Part shown: positions 43,203 to 53,001 of the stretch, piece by piece
Numbering within the stretch: the stretch's first letter is position 1
Layout of the letters: each line of letters starts with the position of its first letter
From: Tsukamurella sp040611135
Lineage (GTDB): Bacteria; Actinomycetota; Actinomycetes; Mycobacteriales; Mycobacteriaceae
NCBI RefSeq assembly: GCF_040611135.1
Contig: NZ_JBEXNL010000018.1
Coordinates: 27,363 to 91,362 of the forward strand
Direction of reading: 5' to 3'
Length of the DNA: 64,000 bases
Made by a program: the position numbers and the translations under genes
The notes under the pieces: generated by a model
Database searches by the model: none
Told to the model about the DNA's origin: nothing
The model's input: the letters and a program-made list of their open reading frames with translations, nothing else

Positions 43203-43622
43203 ATGACGGCCACCACCTCGCCCGCCCGGTGGAGCCTGCGCGCCGCGGCCGGCCCCTTCGCCACGGCGGCGGCCGTGGGCGCGACCGCGCTCGCCCTGCA
43301 TCTGCGTGACCCGCATCAACAGGGGAGCTGGGGCGTCTGTCCGCTGTATGCGGTCACCGGACTGTACTGCCCGGGCTGCGGCGGGCTCCGCGCCGTCAAC
43401 GACATCACCAACGGTGCATTCGGCGCCGCCTTCGGGTCGAACGCGCTCGTCTACCCCGCGGCCGCGATCGTGGTGTGGCTGTGGATCGGCTGGCTCGGCA
43501 GGAAGGTCGGGTTCCGGGTTCCGTCGCTGCCGACGAACACCTACCTGTGGGTCACCGTCGGCGTCCTGGTCGCGGTGTGGACCGTGGCCCGCAACCTCCC
43601 GGGCTCCCCGCTGGCACCCTGA
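43203..43622 (+). CDS. DUF2752-family membrane protein
   Basis: 139 aa with three spans. The family hallmark CPGCGGLRA sits after the first span, with CPLYAVTGLYC just before. The Cys-x-x-Cys pair suggests metal or redox chemistry at the membrane face, but family function is unknown. TAGCCT (43190-43195) lies 7 nt before the ATG. Confidence 0.85.
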   Translation: MTATTSPARWSLRAAAGPFATAAAVGATALALHLRDPHQQGSWGVCPLYAVTGLYCPGCGGLRAVNDITNGAFGAAFGSNALVYPAAAIVVWLWIGWLGRKVGFRVPSLPTNTYLWVTVGVLVAVWTVARNLPGSPLAP

Positions 43623-43669
43623 CCTGCGCTGACATCGACGTGTCGGTGCCGCCCGCTACCGTCGGGGGC

Positions 43670-44578
43670 ATGAGTCCCCTCGTGACCGATCTGCAGGACG
43701 CGGCCAAGGCCGCGAGCCACCGCGTACGCGCCGCCCTGGGCCAGGCCGGCGGCGTCGTCCCCGTCGTGCGACTGGAGGGCCCGATCGCCGCGCCCGCGAT
43801 GTCCGGCGGGCTCGGCCGCGGCGCGCTCAACCTGGCCGGCGTCGAGCCGGTGCTGCGCCGTGCCTTCGCGACGGACGACGCCGTCGCCGTCGCGCTCGCG
43901 CTCAACAGCCCCGGCGGGTCGCCCGCCCAGTCCGAGCTCATCGGTGCCCGCATCCGGCAGCTCGCCGAGAAGCACGACCTGCCGGTGTTGGCGTTCTGCG
44001 AGGACGTCGCCGCGTCGGGTGGCTACTGGTTGGCCTGCGCCGCCGACGAGATCTTCGTGACCAGCACGTCCGTCGTCGGATCGATCGGCGTGATCTCCGC
44101 GGGTTTCGGTGCGAAGGAGCTGATCGGCAAGATCGGCCTGGAGCGGCGCGTGTTCACCGAGGGGGACGCGAAGCACCGCCTCGACATGTTCGAGGACGTC
44201 CGCGAGGGCGATCTCGCGTGGCTGCACGGCATCCAGGGCGACATCCACACCGCCTTCCGGGAGTGGGTGCAGGCCCGCCGCGGAGATCGCCTGCGGGAGG
44301 ACCCGGCGCTGTTCACCGGTGAGGTCTGGATCGGCCGCAAGGCCGTCGACGTGGGCCTCGCCGACGGCGTCGGCACCCTGCGCGGCGTCCTCGCCGACCG
44401 CTTCCCCGACGCGGAGGTCGAGGCCATGCACACCCCGAAGCCGCTGCTCGCCCGCCTGCTCGGCGGCGGCACCGCGATCGACGGGGCGGGGCTCGCCGCG
44501 TCGCTCACATCCGGGGTGCTCGACGGTGCGCTGTCGGGCCTCCAGCGCCGCGGCCTGTGGGCGAATTACGGATCGTGA
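43670..44578 (+). CDS. S49-family signal-peptide-peptidase-like serine protease
   Basis: 302 aa from the ATG at 43670; TACCGT lies 7 nt upstream. It has the SppA/SohB core. S116 (AASGGYW) is the nucleophile and K168 (GDAKHR) is the general base at the expected 52-residue distance. ALALNSPGGSPAQS forms the preceding strand. No clear N-terminal membrane anchor is seen, so it may be cytoplasmic. It likely degrades signal peptides or membrane-protein fragments. Confidence 0.88.
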   Translation: MSPLVTDLQDAAKAASHRVRAALGQAGGVVPVVRLEGPIAAPAMSGGLGRGALNLAGVEPVLRRAFATDDAVAVALALNSPGGSPAQSELIGARIRQLAEKHDLPVLAFCEDVAASGGYWLACAADEIFVTSTSVVGSIGVISAGFGAKELIGKIGLERRVFTEGDAKHRLDMFEDVREGDLAWLHGIQGDIHTAFREWVQARRGDRLREDPALFTGEVWIGRKAVDVGLADGVGTLRGVLADRFPDAEVEAMHTPKPLLARLLGGGTAIDGAGLAASLTSGVLDGALSGLQRRGLWANYGS

Positions 44579-44584
44579 CGTGAT

Positions 44585-44671
44585 CGATCCACAGGGCGAA
44601 GGATTCGCGCTGGTGAAGCGTGCACAGCACAACCCTCAACCTGTGGATGAGCCTGTGGAAACTGTGGATGG
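44585..44671. promoter_or_regulatory. Cluster of DnaA-box-like sequences
   Basis: TGTGGATGA (44642-44650), TGTGGAAAC (44654-44662) and TGTGGATGG (44663-44671) lie in the same orientation, with TGTGGATCG inverted at 44585-44593. Each matches TGTGGATAA, the complement of TTATCCACA, at 7 or 8 of 9 positions. They fill the 165-bp gap before the rhodanese gene. They may titrate DnaA or make this promoter DnaA-responsive. Confidence 0.55.
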
Positions 44672-44743
44672 AGCCTCGCCGGGGCGTGCCCTGCGCGGTG
44701 ATTTCTCCGGGGAACGCCCCTTCGTGCGTGGAAGACTGGTGTC

Positions 44744-45091
44744 ATGACGGACTACTCCGGCGACGGCCCGATTCCCGTCGACGCGCTTCCCGCTGACGTG
44801 GCCGCCGCGGCGATCACCCTGCTCGACGTCCGTGAGCAGGACGAATGGGACCTCGGCCACGCGCCCGGTGCACTGCACATCCCGCTGGCCGAGTTGCCGG
44901 TCCGGTTCGAGGAACTCGACCTCGACTCCGACGTGCTCGTGATCTGCCGCGGCGGCGGGCGGTCGGAGCAGGCGGTGCGGTACCTCGAGACCGTCGGCGT
45001 CGAGGCCGTGGTGGTGGACGGGGGAATGATCGCGTGGGCGTCGTCGGAGCGTCCCGTCGTGCGCCCGGACGGCACGCCGGGGGCCGTCTGA
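44744..45091 (+). CDS. Rhodanese-domain protein
   Basis: 115 aa, one rhodanese domain. LLDVREQDEWDLGHAPGALHIPL is the substrate-side signature, and the active-site loop is CRGGGRS with C68. It transfers sulfane sulfur to thiol acceptors or cyanide. Its stop overlaps the ATG of the DUF4328 gene (TGATG), which in turn overlaps glpQ1, so it starts a three-gene operon downstream of the DnaA-box-like cluster. Confidence 0.92.
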   Translation: MTDYSGDGPIPVDALPADVAAAAITLLDVREQDEWDLGHAPGALHIPLAELPVRFEELDLDSDVLVICRGGGRSEQAVRYLETVGVEAVVVDGGMIAWASSERPVVRPDGTPGAV

Positions 45092-45924
45092 TGCATCCGA
45101 CCCCGGCCCGCACGGAGGCCCCGCGCCGGCGCATCCGCTGGCTCGCGCGCCGCCCTCCCGAGACGCTCCCGGTGCCGAGGCGGGCACCGTCGGGCCCGAA
45201 ACCGACCCCGCGCTACCCGGCCGTCCCGCGGTGGGGGCTGCGCCAGGACTTCACGCCCGCGCCGGCCGCGCCGGTGAGCGCGGCGCAGGCCGCCGCGGAC
45301 GTGACGCCCTTCGTGCTCCGGCTGACCACGGTGATCGTCTTCGTCGCCGCCGCGGCCGAGGCCCTGGCCTACCTGCTGCTGGTGATCAACCGGGCGGGCC
45401 CGGTGCCGGGGTGGCTCGCGATCGCGGCGACGGTCGCCGTGTTCGCCACCGGGTGGCTCGCCGTGCTGGCCGTGCTCGCGCTGGTCGCGGTTCTCGCGCT
45501 GTGGCTGCAGGCGGCCCGTGCCCGTGCGTTCGATGCGCTGGGCACCCGTGAGCCACGGCCCGTCTGGCAACTGTGGGTGTACTGCCTGGTCCCGGTGGTC
45601 AATCTGGTGGCCGCGCCGGTGCTGGTCCTCGAGCTGGTCGACGCGCAGCGGCGGGCGACCGGCGCGAGGACGGATCGTCGCGCGATGTTCATCCGGCGCT
45701 GGTGGGGCGCGTGGGTCGCGCTGACTATCGTCACCGTGGGGTGCGTGGCGTACTCCCGCGCGGCCGGCGGCCTGCAGCACGACGCCGACGCGATGGTCTA
45801 CACCACGCTGACCTACCTGCTGTCCGGCGCGTTCCTGCTGGTGACCGCGCGGTTGGTGCGCACGATCGACGGGTGGCCGACGGCTCACCACCGGGAGGAG
45901 AAGACGCGATGGTTGGCGGCGTAG
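45091..45924 (+). CDS. DUF4328-domain membrane protein
   Basis: 277 aa from the ATG at 45091. A Pro/Arg-rich cytoplasmic N-terminus (about 70 residues) precedes about six spans. The family features are ARARAFDALGTREPRPVWQLWVYCLVPVVNL and RRWWGAWVAL. Rv3843c, next to glpQ1 in mycobacteria, appears to be the counterpart. Function unknown. Overlaps glpQ1 by 16 bases. Confidence 0.85.
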   Translation: MHPTPARTEAPRRRIRWLARRPPETLPVPRRAPSGPKPTPRYPAVPRWGLRQDFTPAPAAPVSAAQAAADVTPFVLRLTTVIVFVAAAAEALAYLLLVINRAGPVPGWLAIAATVAVFATGWLAVLAVLALVAVLALWLQAARARAFDALGTREPRPVWQLWVYCLVPVVNLVAAPVLVLELVDAQRRATGARTDRRAMFIRRWWGAWVALTIVTVGCVAYSRAAGGLQHDADAMVYTTLTYLLSGAFLLVTARLVRTIDGWPTAHHREEKTRWLAA

Positions 45925-46667
45925 CGGGGGTCGTGGCGCACCGCGGGGCGAGCGGGGAGTACCCCGAGCACACGATGAGCGCGTTCGAGGCGGCCGTCGC
46001 CGAGGGCGCCGACGCCATCGAGTGCGATGTGCGGCTCACCAAGGACCAGCACCTCGTCTGCCTGCACGACCGCACGGTCGAGCGGACCTCCGACGGCACG
46101 GGCGCCGTCTCCGAGCTCGACCTGGCCGACCTCAAGGCCATGGACTTCGGCTCGTGGAAGCGGCCGGGGCACCCCGAGCCCGTCGTCACCCTCGACGAGC
46201 TGATCGAGCTGGCGCGCACGTCCGAGCGCAAGCTGTTCGTGGAGACCAAGCATCCCGTCCGGTTCGGCGGCATGGTCGAGCAGAAGCTCCTCGCCGCTCT
46301 GCAACGACACGGGCTGGCCAAGCCGGAAGACCTGGGAGACGCGCCGGTCACCGTCATCTCCTTCTCCGGCTCCGCGATCTGGCGCGTGCGCCGCAACGCC
46401 CCCGGCGTGCCCGCGGTCCTGCTCGGCGAGGCCTCGCGGCTGCTCGGCGGCGGCGCGGCGACGGCCGTCCGGGCGCAGGGCATCGGCCCGTCGGTGGAAT
46501 CCCTGCGGGAGCGTCCGGACACCGTCGCCAAGGCGCGGGCCGCAGGCCGCTTCACCTACTGCTGGACCGTGGACTCCGAGGTCGACGTCGCGCTGTGCAA
46601 CGGGCTCGGCGTGGAGTGGATCGCGACGAACCACCCGGCGCGCACGCGGTCCTGGCTGCGCGGATAG
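45909..46667 (+). CDS. glpQ1: Glycerophosphodiester phosphodiesterase
   Basis: 252 aa, ATG at 45909 inside the end of the previous gene. It hydrolyses glycerophosphodiesters from lipids to glycerol-3-phosphate and an alcohol. The GDPD active site is visible: AHRGASGEYPEHT, IECDVRLTKD and CLHDRTVERT carry the metal ligands and catalytic His pair, and ETKHP lies further on. No signal peptide, so cytoplasmic. Orthologous by order to Rv3842c. Confidence 0.93.
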   Translation: MVGGVAGVVAHRGASGEYPEHTMSAFEAAVAEGADAIECDVRLTKDQHLVCLHDRTVERTSDGTGAVSELDLADLKAMDFGSWKRPGHPEPVVTLDELIELARTSERKLFVETKHPVRFGGMVEQKLLAALQRHGLAKPEDLGDAPVTVISFSGSAIWRVRRNAPGVPAVLLGEASRLLGGGAATAVRAQGIGPSVESLRERPDTVAKARAAGRFTYCWTVDSEVDVALCNGLGVEWIATNHPARTRSWLRG

Positions 46668-46676
46668 GCTTCCCGC

Positions 46677-47579
46677 ATGGGTAGACGCGAACGCAATGCC
46701 ACTCCCCGCGAGGGATCCAACCGTGCCGAGAAGCTGGCCGCCCAGCGCGCCCGCACCGAGGCCGCGGACGCTGGTGCCGCACGGCCCTTCGAGGGCCTCG
46801 CCGCGGAGTGCGACATCGTCGCGCTGCGGAACTTCGTCCCCAGCGCTACCGCACCGCTGACGGTCGCGGGCGCGAACCGCGAGGTCCGCCTCGCGACGGT
46901 GCTTCCCGGCGCCGCGTACGCGCTGGTCCGCGAGGAGGCCGACGGTGTCGTCGGCTACGCCGCGTTGCAGACCGCCGCCCGCCCCGAGGCGCCCGGCGCC
47001 GCCCTTGCGGGTGCCGCCCGGTTCGCCGCGGACGCGCCCGTCGGCGAGGCCCTGTCCGAGACGCCCGACGGTGCGCTGCTCGAGGTCCTCGACGCCGCCG
47101 CGCCGCTCGAGATCACCGTGCACAAGGACTTCGACTGGTGGCTCGCGGGAACCGCTGGAACCGACGCGCAGACCCAGCAGCTCGTCGAGCACGCCAACTC
47201 CCTGATCACGCCCGCCGCCCGCCTGGACCTGGGCGTCGACGGGATCGGCGCGCCGTGGTGGGCCGACACGGGCTCGAAGGCGCACCTGCGCTGGGTGCAC
47301 CCCGCTCCCGAGGACGAGCTCATGGCCGCGTTGGCCCGCGTGCACGCCGCCGGTGGCCTGACGGTGGGCGAGGGCTCGCGGTTCGCCGGCTCGTTCCGGT
47401 CCGACGGCCTGCTGGTCCCCGTCTTCGACCTCGACCGCGAGTCGCACCCCGACGAGTGGGTGCCGGGCACCGTCGAGCTGGCGAAGCGGCTGGCCGAGGC
47501 CCTGGCCGACGACAGCGAGCTCACCGCCGCGCAGCGGCGCTCGCGCGACGGCCTGCGCGGCCGTCAGGTGTCGCTGTAG
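46677..47579 (+). CDS. DUF5926-family protein
   Basis: 300 aa. A basic N-terminus (RRERNATPREGSNRAEKLAAQR) precedes a globular part with two similar halves. ITVHKDFDWWL and GSKAHLRWVHPAPEDELMAAL are landmarks of DUF5926, conserved across actinobacteria at this locus (cf. Rv3839). Function is unknown. TAGGCT (46665-46670) lies 6 nt before the ATG, indicating a leaderless transcript separate from glpQ1. Confidence 0.85.
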   Translation: MGRRERNATPREGSNRAEKLAAQRARTEAADAGAARPFEGLAAECDIVALRNFVPSATAPLTVAGANREVRLATVLPGAAYALVREEADGVVGYAALQTAARPEAPGAALAGAARFAADAPVGEALSETPDGALLEVLDAAAPLEITVHKDFDWWLAGTAGTDAQTQQLVEHANSLITPAARLDLGVDGIGAPWWADTGSKAHLRWVHPAPEDELMAALARVHAAGGLTVGEGSRFAGSFRSDGLLVPVFDLDRESHPDEWVPGTVELAKRLAEALADDSELTAAQRRSRDGLRGRQVSL

Positions 47580-47580
47580 C

Positions 47581-48240
47581 TCAGCCCGGGAAGCGGTCGC
47601 CGAGGGCGCCGTGGAGGTACGCGGTGATCGTGCCGCGGATGTCGTAGGTCGCGCTGCTGGGGTCGAGGGCGCCGAGCGTGCGGGCGAGCCGCGGCCGGTC
47701 GATCACGTGCTGCGGGATCTCCCGCTCGTACCAGGCGCTGGACGTCGGGCGGGCGTCCCGCAGGGCGTGGTTCGTTCGGACGGTGACCTCGCCGATCACG
47801 ATGCGCCACAGGCCCAGCAGCAGGTGCAGCGACTCGTCCTCGGGGATGCCCAGGCAGTCGGTGGTCTGCAGGAACTCGTCGAAGGACCACGCCGAATACG
47901 CGTCGATGATCTCGTCGCCCGCGAGGACGTCGATCACCCACGGATGCTGCGTGAGGTGTTCGACGACGGCGAGCGGCAGCTGGACCAGGCGCTCGCGCGG
48001 GTCGTCGGACAGGTCGGGGATCGGGGTGTTCCACGACTGGTGCTCGAGCACGGCGCCCAGGAGGTCGTTCTTCGAGTCGAAGTAGTGGTAGATCCCCATC
48101 GCGCTGATGTCGAGGCGCGCGGCGAGGGTCCGCATGGAGAACTTCAGCGGCCCCTCGTTGGTGAGGATGTCCGCGGCGGCGGCGACCACCTGCTCGCGGT
48201 TCACCTTCGGCGGACGGCCGATGCGGCCGCGTTCAGTCAT
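47581..48240 (-). CDS. TetR-family regulator
   Basis: 219 aa from the ATG at 48240; TAAGGT lies 7 nt upstream. The helix-turn-helix (FSMRTLAARLDISAMGIYHYFDSK) is canonical and the C-terminal domain resembles TetR_C_33-like actinobacterial regulators. No obvious target is adjacent: the LCP gene lies upstream in the same direction and DUF5926 is convergent. Ligand unknown. Confidence 0.88.
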   Translation of the reverse strand: MTERGRIGRPPKVNREQVVAAAADILTNEGPLKFSMRTLAARLDISAMGIYHYFDSKNDLLGAVLEHQSWNTPIPDLSDDPRERLVQLPLAVVEHLTQHPWVIDVLAGDEIIDAYSAWSFDEFLQTTDCLGIPEDESLHLLLGLWRIVIGEVTVRTNHALRDARPTSSAWYEREIPQHVIDRPRLARTLGALDPSSATYDIRGTITAYLHGALGDRFPG

Positions 48241-48250
48241 GTGAGTCACC

Positions 48251-49672
48251 TTATCCGGTTCCGGGGGTCCCACTGAGGAGGCGAGCGGGAATGGGCTGAT
48301 CGGCGGCGATGAGCCCGAAGAACTCGGTCGTGTTCTTCCCCCATGCGAGCGCGTCGCCGTCGCTGGTCGACTCGCTGCCACCCGTCGGCGTGGTGGTCGT
48401 GACCGTGCCGGACCGCAGGGCCCACGCGAGGCGTCCCAGGTCCCACAGGTGCGTGTCGGTGTCGACGGTGAGGGCACCGGCGACGGCGTTCGACAGGCCC
48501 CACAGCTCGAACGGGTTGATCAGCGTGGTCGGTGAGGTCGCCTCCTTGAACAGCGCGGACATGAACTCGCGCTGGTGGACGACGCGGTCGAGGTCGGCGT
48601 TCGGTGTCGCGCGGGTGCGGACGTAGCCCAGGGCCTGCGCCCCGTCGAGCGTCTGGCAGCCGGCCTTGAGTCGGATGCCGGCCTTGGGGTCGTTGATCGG
48701 GTACTTCGGGCACATCTCGACGCCGCCGACCGCGTCCACCATGTTCGCGAAGCCGCCGAAGCCGATCTCCGCGTAGTGGTCGATGTGCACGCCGGCGGCC
48801 TTTTCGAAGGTCTTCACCAACAGCTGCGCGCCGCCCGCGTCGCCGGCGCCGGAGGTGCTGCCGAAGAAGTAGGCGGCGTTGATCTTGTAGCCGCCCTGGC
48901 CCGGGATCTGCACGAACAGGTCGCGGGGGATCGAGATCAGCGTCGCGTTCCCGGATTCCGGGATGTGTACGAGCATGATCGTGTCGGTGCGGGCGCCGCC
49001 GAGGTCGCCGCCGGTGGCGAGTGCCTTCTGCTGCGCGGGGGTGAGACCCTCGCGCGCGTCCGTGCCGACGAGGAGCCAGTTCGTGCCCGGCGTGTCGGCG
49101 ATCCGCCCGGAGTACGCGGCGAGCGCGTCGATCCGCTTGAGCTTGCCGTCGAAGTAGAAGGTGCCCGCGACCGTGCCCACGAGCAGCAGCACGACGAGCA
49201 CCCCGAGCCACCGGAACGGGTGCAGCTTGCGCTTGCGGCGCACCTTCTTGGGCGCCGGTGCCTGCGGTTCGGGGGCGGCGGCGGACCGTCGACCCCGGTC
49301 CGTGGCGCGCGGTGGGCGCGGGGGCGGCGGGACGCGTCCGCCACTGCTGCCCCGGGCCCCGACGGTGCGCTTGATCTCGTCCGCGGGGAGCGGTTCGGGA
49401 GCCTGACGGGGCGCCCAGTCCTGACGGGGCTGCGGCGCGGGCCGCTCGACGCGGGTGGCCCGGGGCTGGGATGCGTCCCGCTGCGCGCCCTGCGGAGGCA
49501 GCGGGCGACGGGGCTGCGGCGGCGGGGGCGGCACGGGCCGCCCGCCCTGCGGCGGGCGCGGTATGCCCTGCGGGTGCCGGGGCCCGCGGGAGCGCGGATC
49601 GCCGTCGGGCACCTGCGACCAGGCGAGGTTCGGCTGCTGCCGGTCCCGGCCGCGCGGTCGTTCGTCGTTCAC
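48251..49672 (-). CDS. LytR-CpsA-Psr (LCP) family ligase
   Basis: 473 aa, GTG start with TACAGT 8 nt upstream. A long Pro/Arg-rich cytoplasmic N-terminus (about 140 residues) is followed by one span (about 150-172) and an extracellular LCP domain. Conserved elements are GTDARE, RTDTIMLVHIP, SIPRDLFVQIPG, KINAAYFFG and RTRATPNADLDRVVHQREF. LCP enzymes in this order attach arabinogalactan or other glycopolymers to peptidoglycan. Rv3840 is the positional counterpart. Confidence 0.92.
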   Translation of the reverse strand: MNDERPRGRDRQQPNLAWSQVPDGDPRSRGPRHPQGIPRPPQGGRPVPPPPPQPRRPLPPQGAQRDASQPRATRVERPAPQPRQDWAPRQAPEPLPADEIKRTVGARGSSGGRVPPPPRPPRATDRGRRSAAAPEPQAPAPKKVRRKRKLHPFRWLGVLVVLLLVGTVAGTFYFDGKLKRIDALAAYSGRIADTPGTNWLLVGTDAREGLTPAQQKALATGGDLGGARTDTIMLVHIPESGNATLISIPRDLFVQIPGQGGYKINAAYFFGSTSGAGDAGGAQLLVKTFEKAAGVHIDHYAEIGFGGFANMVDAVGGVEMCPKYPINDPKAGIRLKAGCQTLDGAQALGYVRTRATPNADLDRVVHQREFMSALFKEATSPTTLINPFELWGLSNAVAGALTVDTDTHLWDLGRLAWALRSGTVTTTTPTGGSESTSDGDALAWGKNTTEFFGLIAADQPIPARLLSGTPGTG

Positions 49673-49728
49673 GTCGTCCGACTGTACGGGCCGTGACTGA
49701 GAATTCAGCGTAGGAAGCCGAGACCGTG

Positions 49729-49908
49729 ATGGCGGATCGGGAGCTACTCCTGCGCGCAGCCCGGGCAGCGGACGAGCAGCAGCTCAGCATCGTCGACGCG
49801 CTGGTGGTCGTTGCGGCGTCGCGGGGCGAGTGCGAGGAGCTGTGGACCGAGGATCTGAACGACGGTCAGACGATCCTCGGTGTCCGCGTCCGCAATCCGT
49901 TCGCGTGA
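49729..49908 (+). pseudogene. C-terminal remnant of a PIN-domain (VapC-like) toxin
   Basis: 59 aa from the ATG at 49729 (a GTG one codon upstream is also possible). SIVDALVVVAASRGECEELWTEDLNDGQTILGVRVRNPF resembles the last third of PIN-domain toxins, including the acidic Asp of the DAL segment and the EDL-NDGQ motif. The N-terminal half with the first catalytic Asp is missing, and no antitoxin is adjacent. It is probably a decayed VapC; a functional small protein is less likely. Confidence 0.6.
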
Positions 49909-49921
49909 GCGGGGGCGGTGA

Positions 49922-50698
49922 TCACCGCAGGAAGCCGAGGTGCGGCCGCAGGAGCGCGTACCCGACGAACGCGACCACGTCGAGCAGGAAGTGCGCGATG
50001 ACCAGCGGCCACAGCCTGCGCCAGCGGTCGTAGGCGGCGCCGAAGACCAGGCCCATCACCAGGTTCCCGAGGCCGGCGCCGAAGCCCTGGTACAGGTGGT
50101 AGCTGCCGCGGAGCAGCGCGGACGACGCGACGGTGCCCGCGCGCCCCATCCCGAGCTGCCGCAGTCGCGTCATGAAGTAGCCCACCACCACGACCTCCTC
50201 GGCCACCGCGTTCCCGGCCGCGAGCAGGACGTAGGTGAGGATCCGCCACCACTGCACGTCGCCCGACGCGGGCACCACGCTCGCCGTCACGCCCAGCGCC
50301 CGCCCCGTGGCGTACAGCGCCAGGCCGGGGATCCCGATGAGCGCAGCGAGACCCGTGCCGAGCCCGATGTTGCGCGCGAGCGCGGCGCGCGGGCCGCGCA
50401 GCGCGAGGCCGATGTCCGCGAACCCGATGCCCGACCGGACCAGCAGGTACAGGGCGAGCGCGGCCCACCCGAACAGCTGGACCGCGCCCAGCACCTGCAG
50501 CAGGAAGTCGATGACCGCGTGCGGGCTGCGGACGGGGTTGAGGGTCACCGTCGTCGACCCGACCCCGGCCCCGAGCTGATAGCCGATCAGCCGGACCAGC
50601 GAATACAGCCCCGACCAGGCGAAGGTCACCGTCAGCACGATCGCGACCTCGGCGCGCAGCGGACGGCGGTCGCGCGGCGCGGCTTCGGGGACGGTCAC
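49922..50698 (-). CDS. CPBP-family intramembrane metalloprotease-like protein
   Basis: 258 aa with seven to eight spans. CPBP motifs appear as AEEVVVVGYF (E167, E168), SALLRGSYHLYQG (H201) and LVIAHFLLDVV. The usual EExxxR reads EEVVVVGY, so the motif-1 Arg is not in its normal place. Eukaryotic CPBP members (Rce1) process CAAX proteins; bacterial ones often act in bacteriocin immunity or signalling. Activity here is uncertain. Confidence 0.8.
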   Translation of the reverse strand: MTVPEAAPRDRRPLRAEVAIVLTVTFAWSGLYSLVRLIGYQLGAGVGSTTVTLNPVRSPHAVIDFLLQVLGAVQLFGWAALALYLLVRSGIGFADIGLALRGPRAALARNIGLGTGLAALIGIPGLALYATGRALGVTASVVPASGDVQWWRILTYVLLAAGNAVAEEVVVVGYFMTRLRQLGMGRAGTVASSALLRGSYHLYQGFGAGLGNLVMGLVFGAAYDRWRRLWPLVIAHFLLDVVAFVGYALLRPHLGFLR

Positions 50699-50766
50699 GG
50701 GGCCACCCTAGCGGGGGCGTTGTACGATTCGCGCGATCGAAGCCCACCGCCCGAAGGGGAACACGC

Positions 50767-52227
<1,461 letters not shown>

Positions 52228-52923
52228 TCAGGCGCCGCCGCGCTTCTCGGCGCGCGCGGCGGCCTTGGCGTCGGCCTTCGCCTGCTTCGCCGCGGCCTTG
52301 TCGGCCGCCTTCTGGATCTTGCGCTGCTCACGGCCGCGCGTCCAGACGACGATCGCGATGACGACGGCCAGCGCGACGATCGCGCCGATGATCGAGCCCC
52401 ACAGCGTGGCGCCGCGGAATCCGGGCGCGCGCACGTCCATCGAGCGCTGGCCGGCGTGCGCGGCACCGCTGATGCCCATCGCGATACTCGCGGTCATCAG
52501 GTTCGGGATCGCGACCACCACGGCGAGGAACCCGCACACGGCGGACACGGCGGGGTGGTTGCGGATCTGCTTGAGTCCGTACGCGAGGAGCCAGACGGGG
52601 ACCGCAGTGCACACGAGCCCGAAGGCCAGGCCGTAGCCGATGCCGCGGGAGAAGCTGTTGTCCACCCAGTTCCCGACGGTGTTACCCCACCAGCGCGGGA
52701 TGAACGCCGCACCCACGAAGTACACGATCACCAGTAGCAGGACGACGCCGATCACGCCCACGAGCCGGCGCAGCCCGACCTTCGCGGCGGCGCCCGCGCG
52801 CCCGGCCACCTCACCGGCGTACTGGCCGACCTCGTTCGCATGATCCGACCAGGACCTCTGTGCGGGCTTGCCGCCGGTCGCGGGGGCCGGCGTGGGCGTC
52901 TCGTGCCCCGGTTCGTCGCTCAT
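52228..52923 (-). CDS. Membrane protein of unknown function (permease-like)
   Basis: 231 aa from the ATG at 52923; TACACT lies 6 nt upstream. A cytoplasmic N-terminus is followed by four spans (about 57-80, 104-125, 130-155, 175-198) and a Lys/Ala-rich charged tail (KAADKAAAKQAKADAKAAAR). IPRWWGNTVGNWVDNSFSRG marks a conserved mycobacteriales group often labelled permease without evidence. Divergent from the TetR/MFS pair. Confidence 0.72.
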   Translation of the reverse strand: MSDEPGHETPTPAPATGGKPAQRSWSDHANEVGQYAGEVAGRAGAAAKVGLRRLVGVIGVVLLLVIVYFVGAAFIPRWWGNTVGNWVDNSFSRGIGYGLAFGLVCTAVPVWLLAYGLKQIRNHPAVSAVCGFLAVVVAIPNLMTASIAMGISGAAHAGQRSMDVRAPGFRGATLWGSIIGAIVALAVVIAIVVWTRGREQRKIQKAADKAAAKQAKADAKAAARAEKRGGA

Positions 52924-52960
52924 TTCGCCAGTGTAGGTTGCGTCCGCCGAGGCCGCTAAT

Positions 52961-52986
52961 GTACAAAAGTACATGTACAAACGTAC
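52961..52986. promoter_or_regulatory. TetR operator: two GTAC-flanked repeats
   Basis: GTACAAAAGTAC (52961-52972) and GTACAAACGTAC (52975-52986) are imperfect palindromes in tandem, 14 bp apart, so that a central GTACATGTAC is also palindromic. They lie just upstream of the TetR start (53002), overlapping its likely promoter. Self-repression of the TetR/MFS operon is the obvious reading. Confidence 0.7.
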
Positions 52987-53001
52987 GTCAGGAGGGTGGA
53001 G

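Noticed and set aside
50699..50766. A purine riboswitch before the AzgA-type permease
   Set aside because: The gap is 68 bases and shows no purine-aptamer signature.
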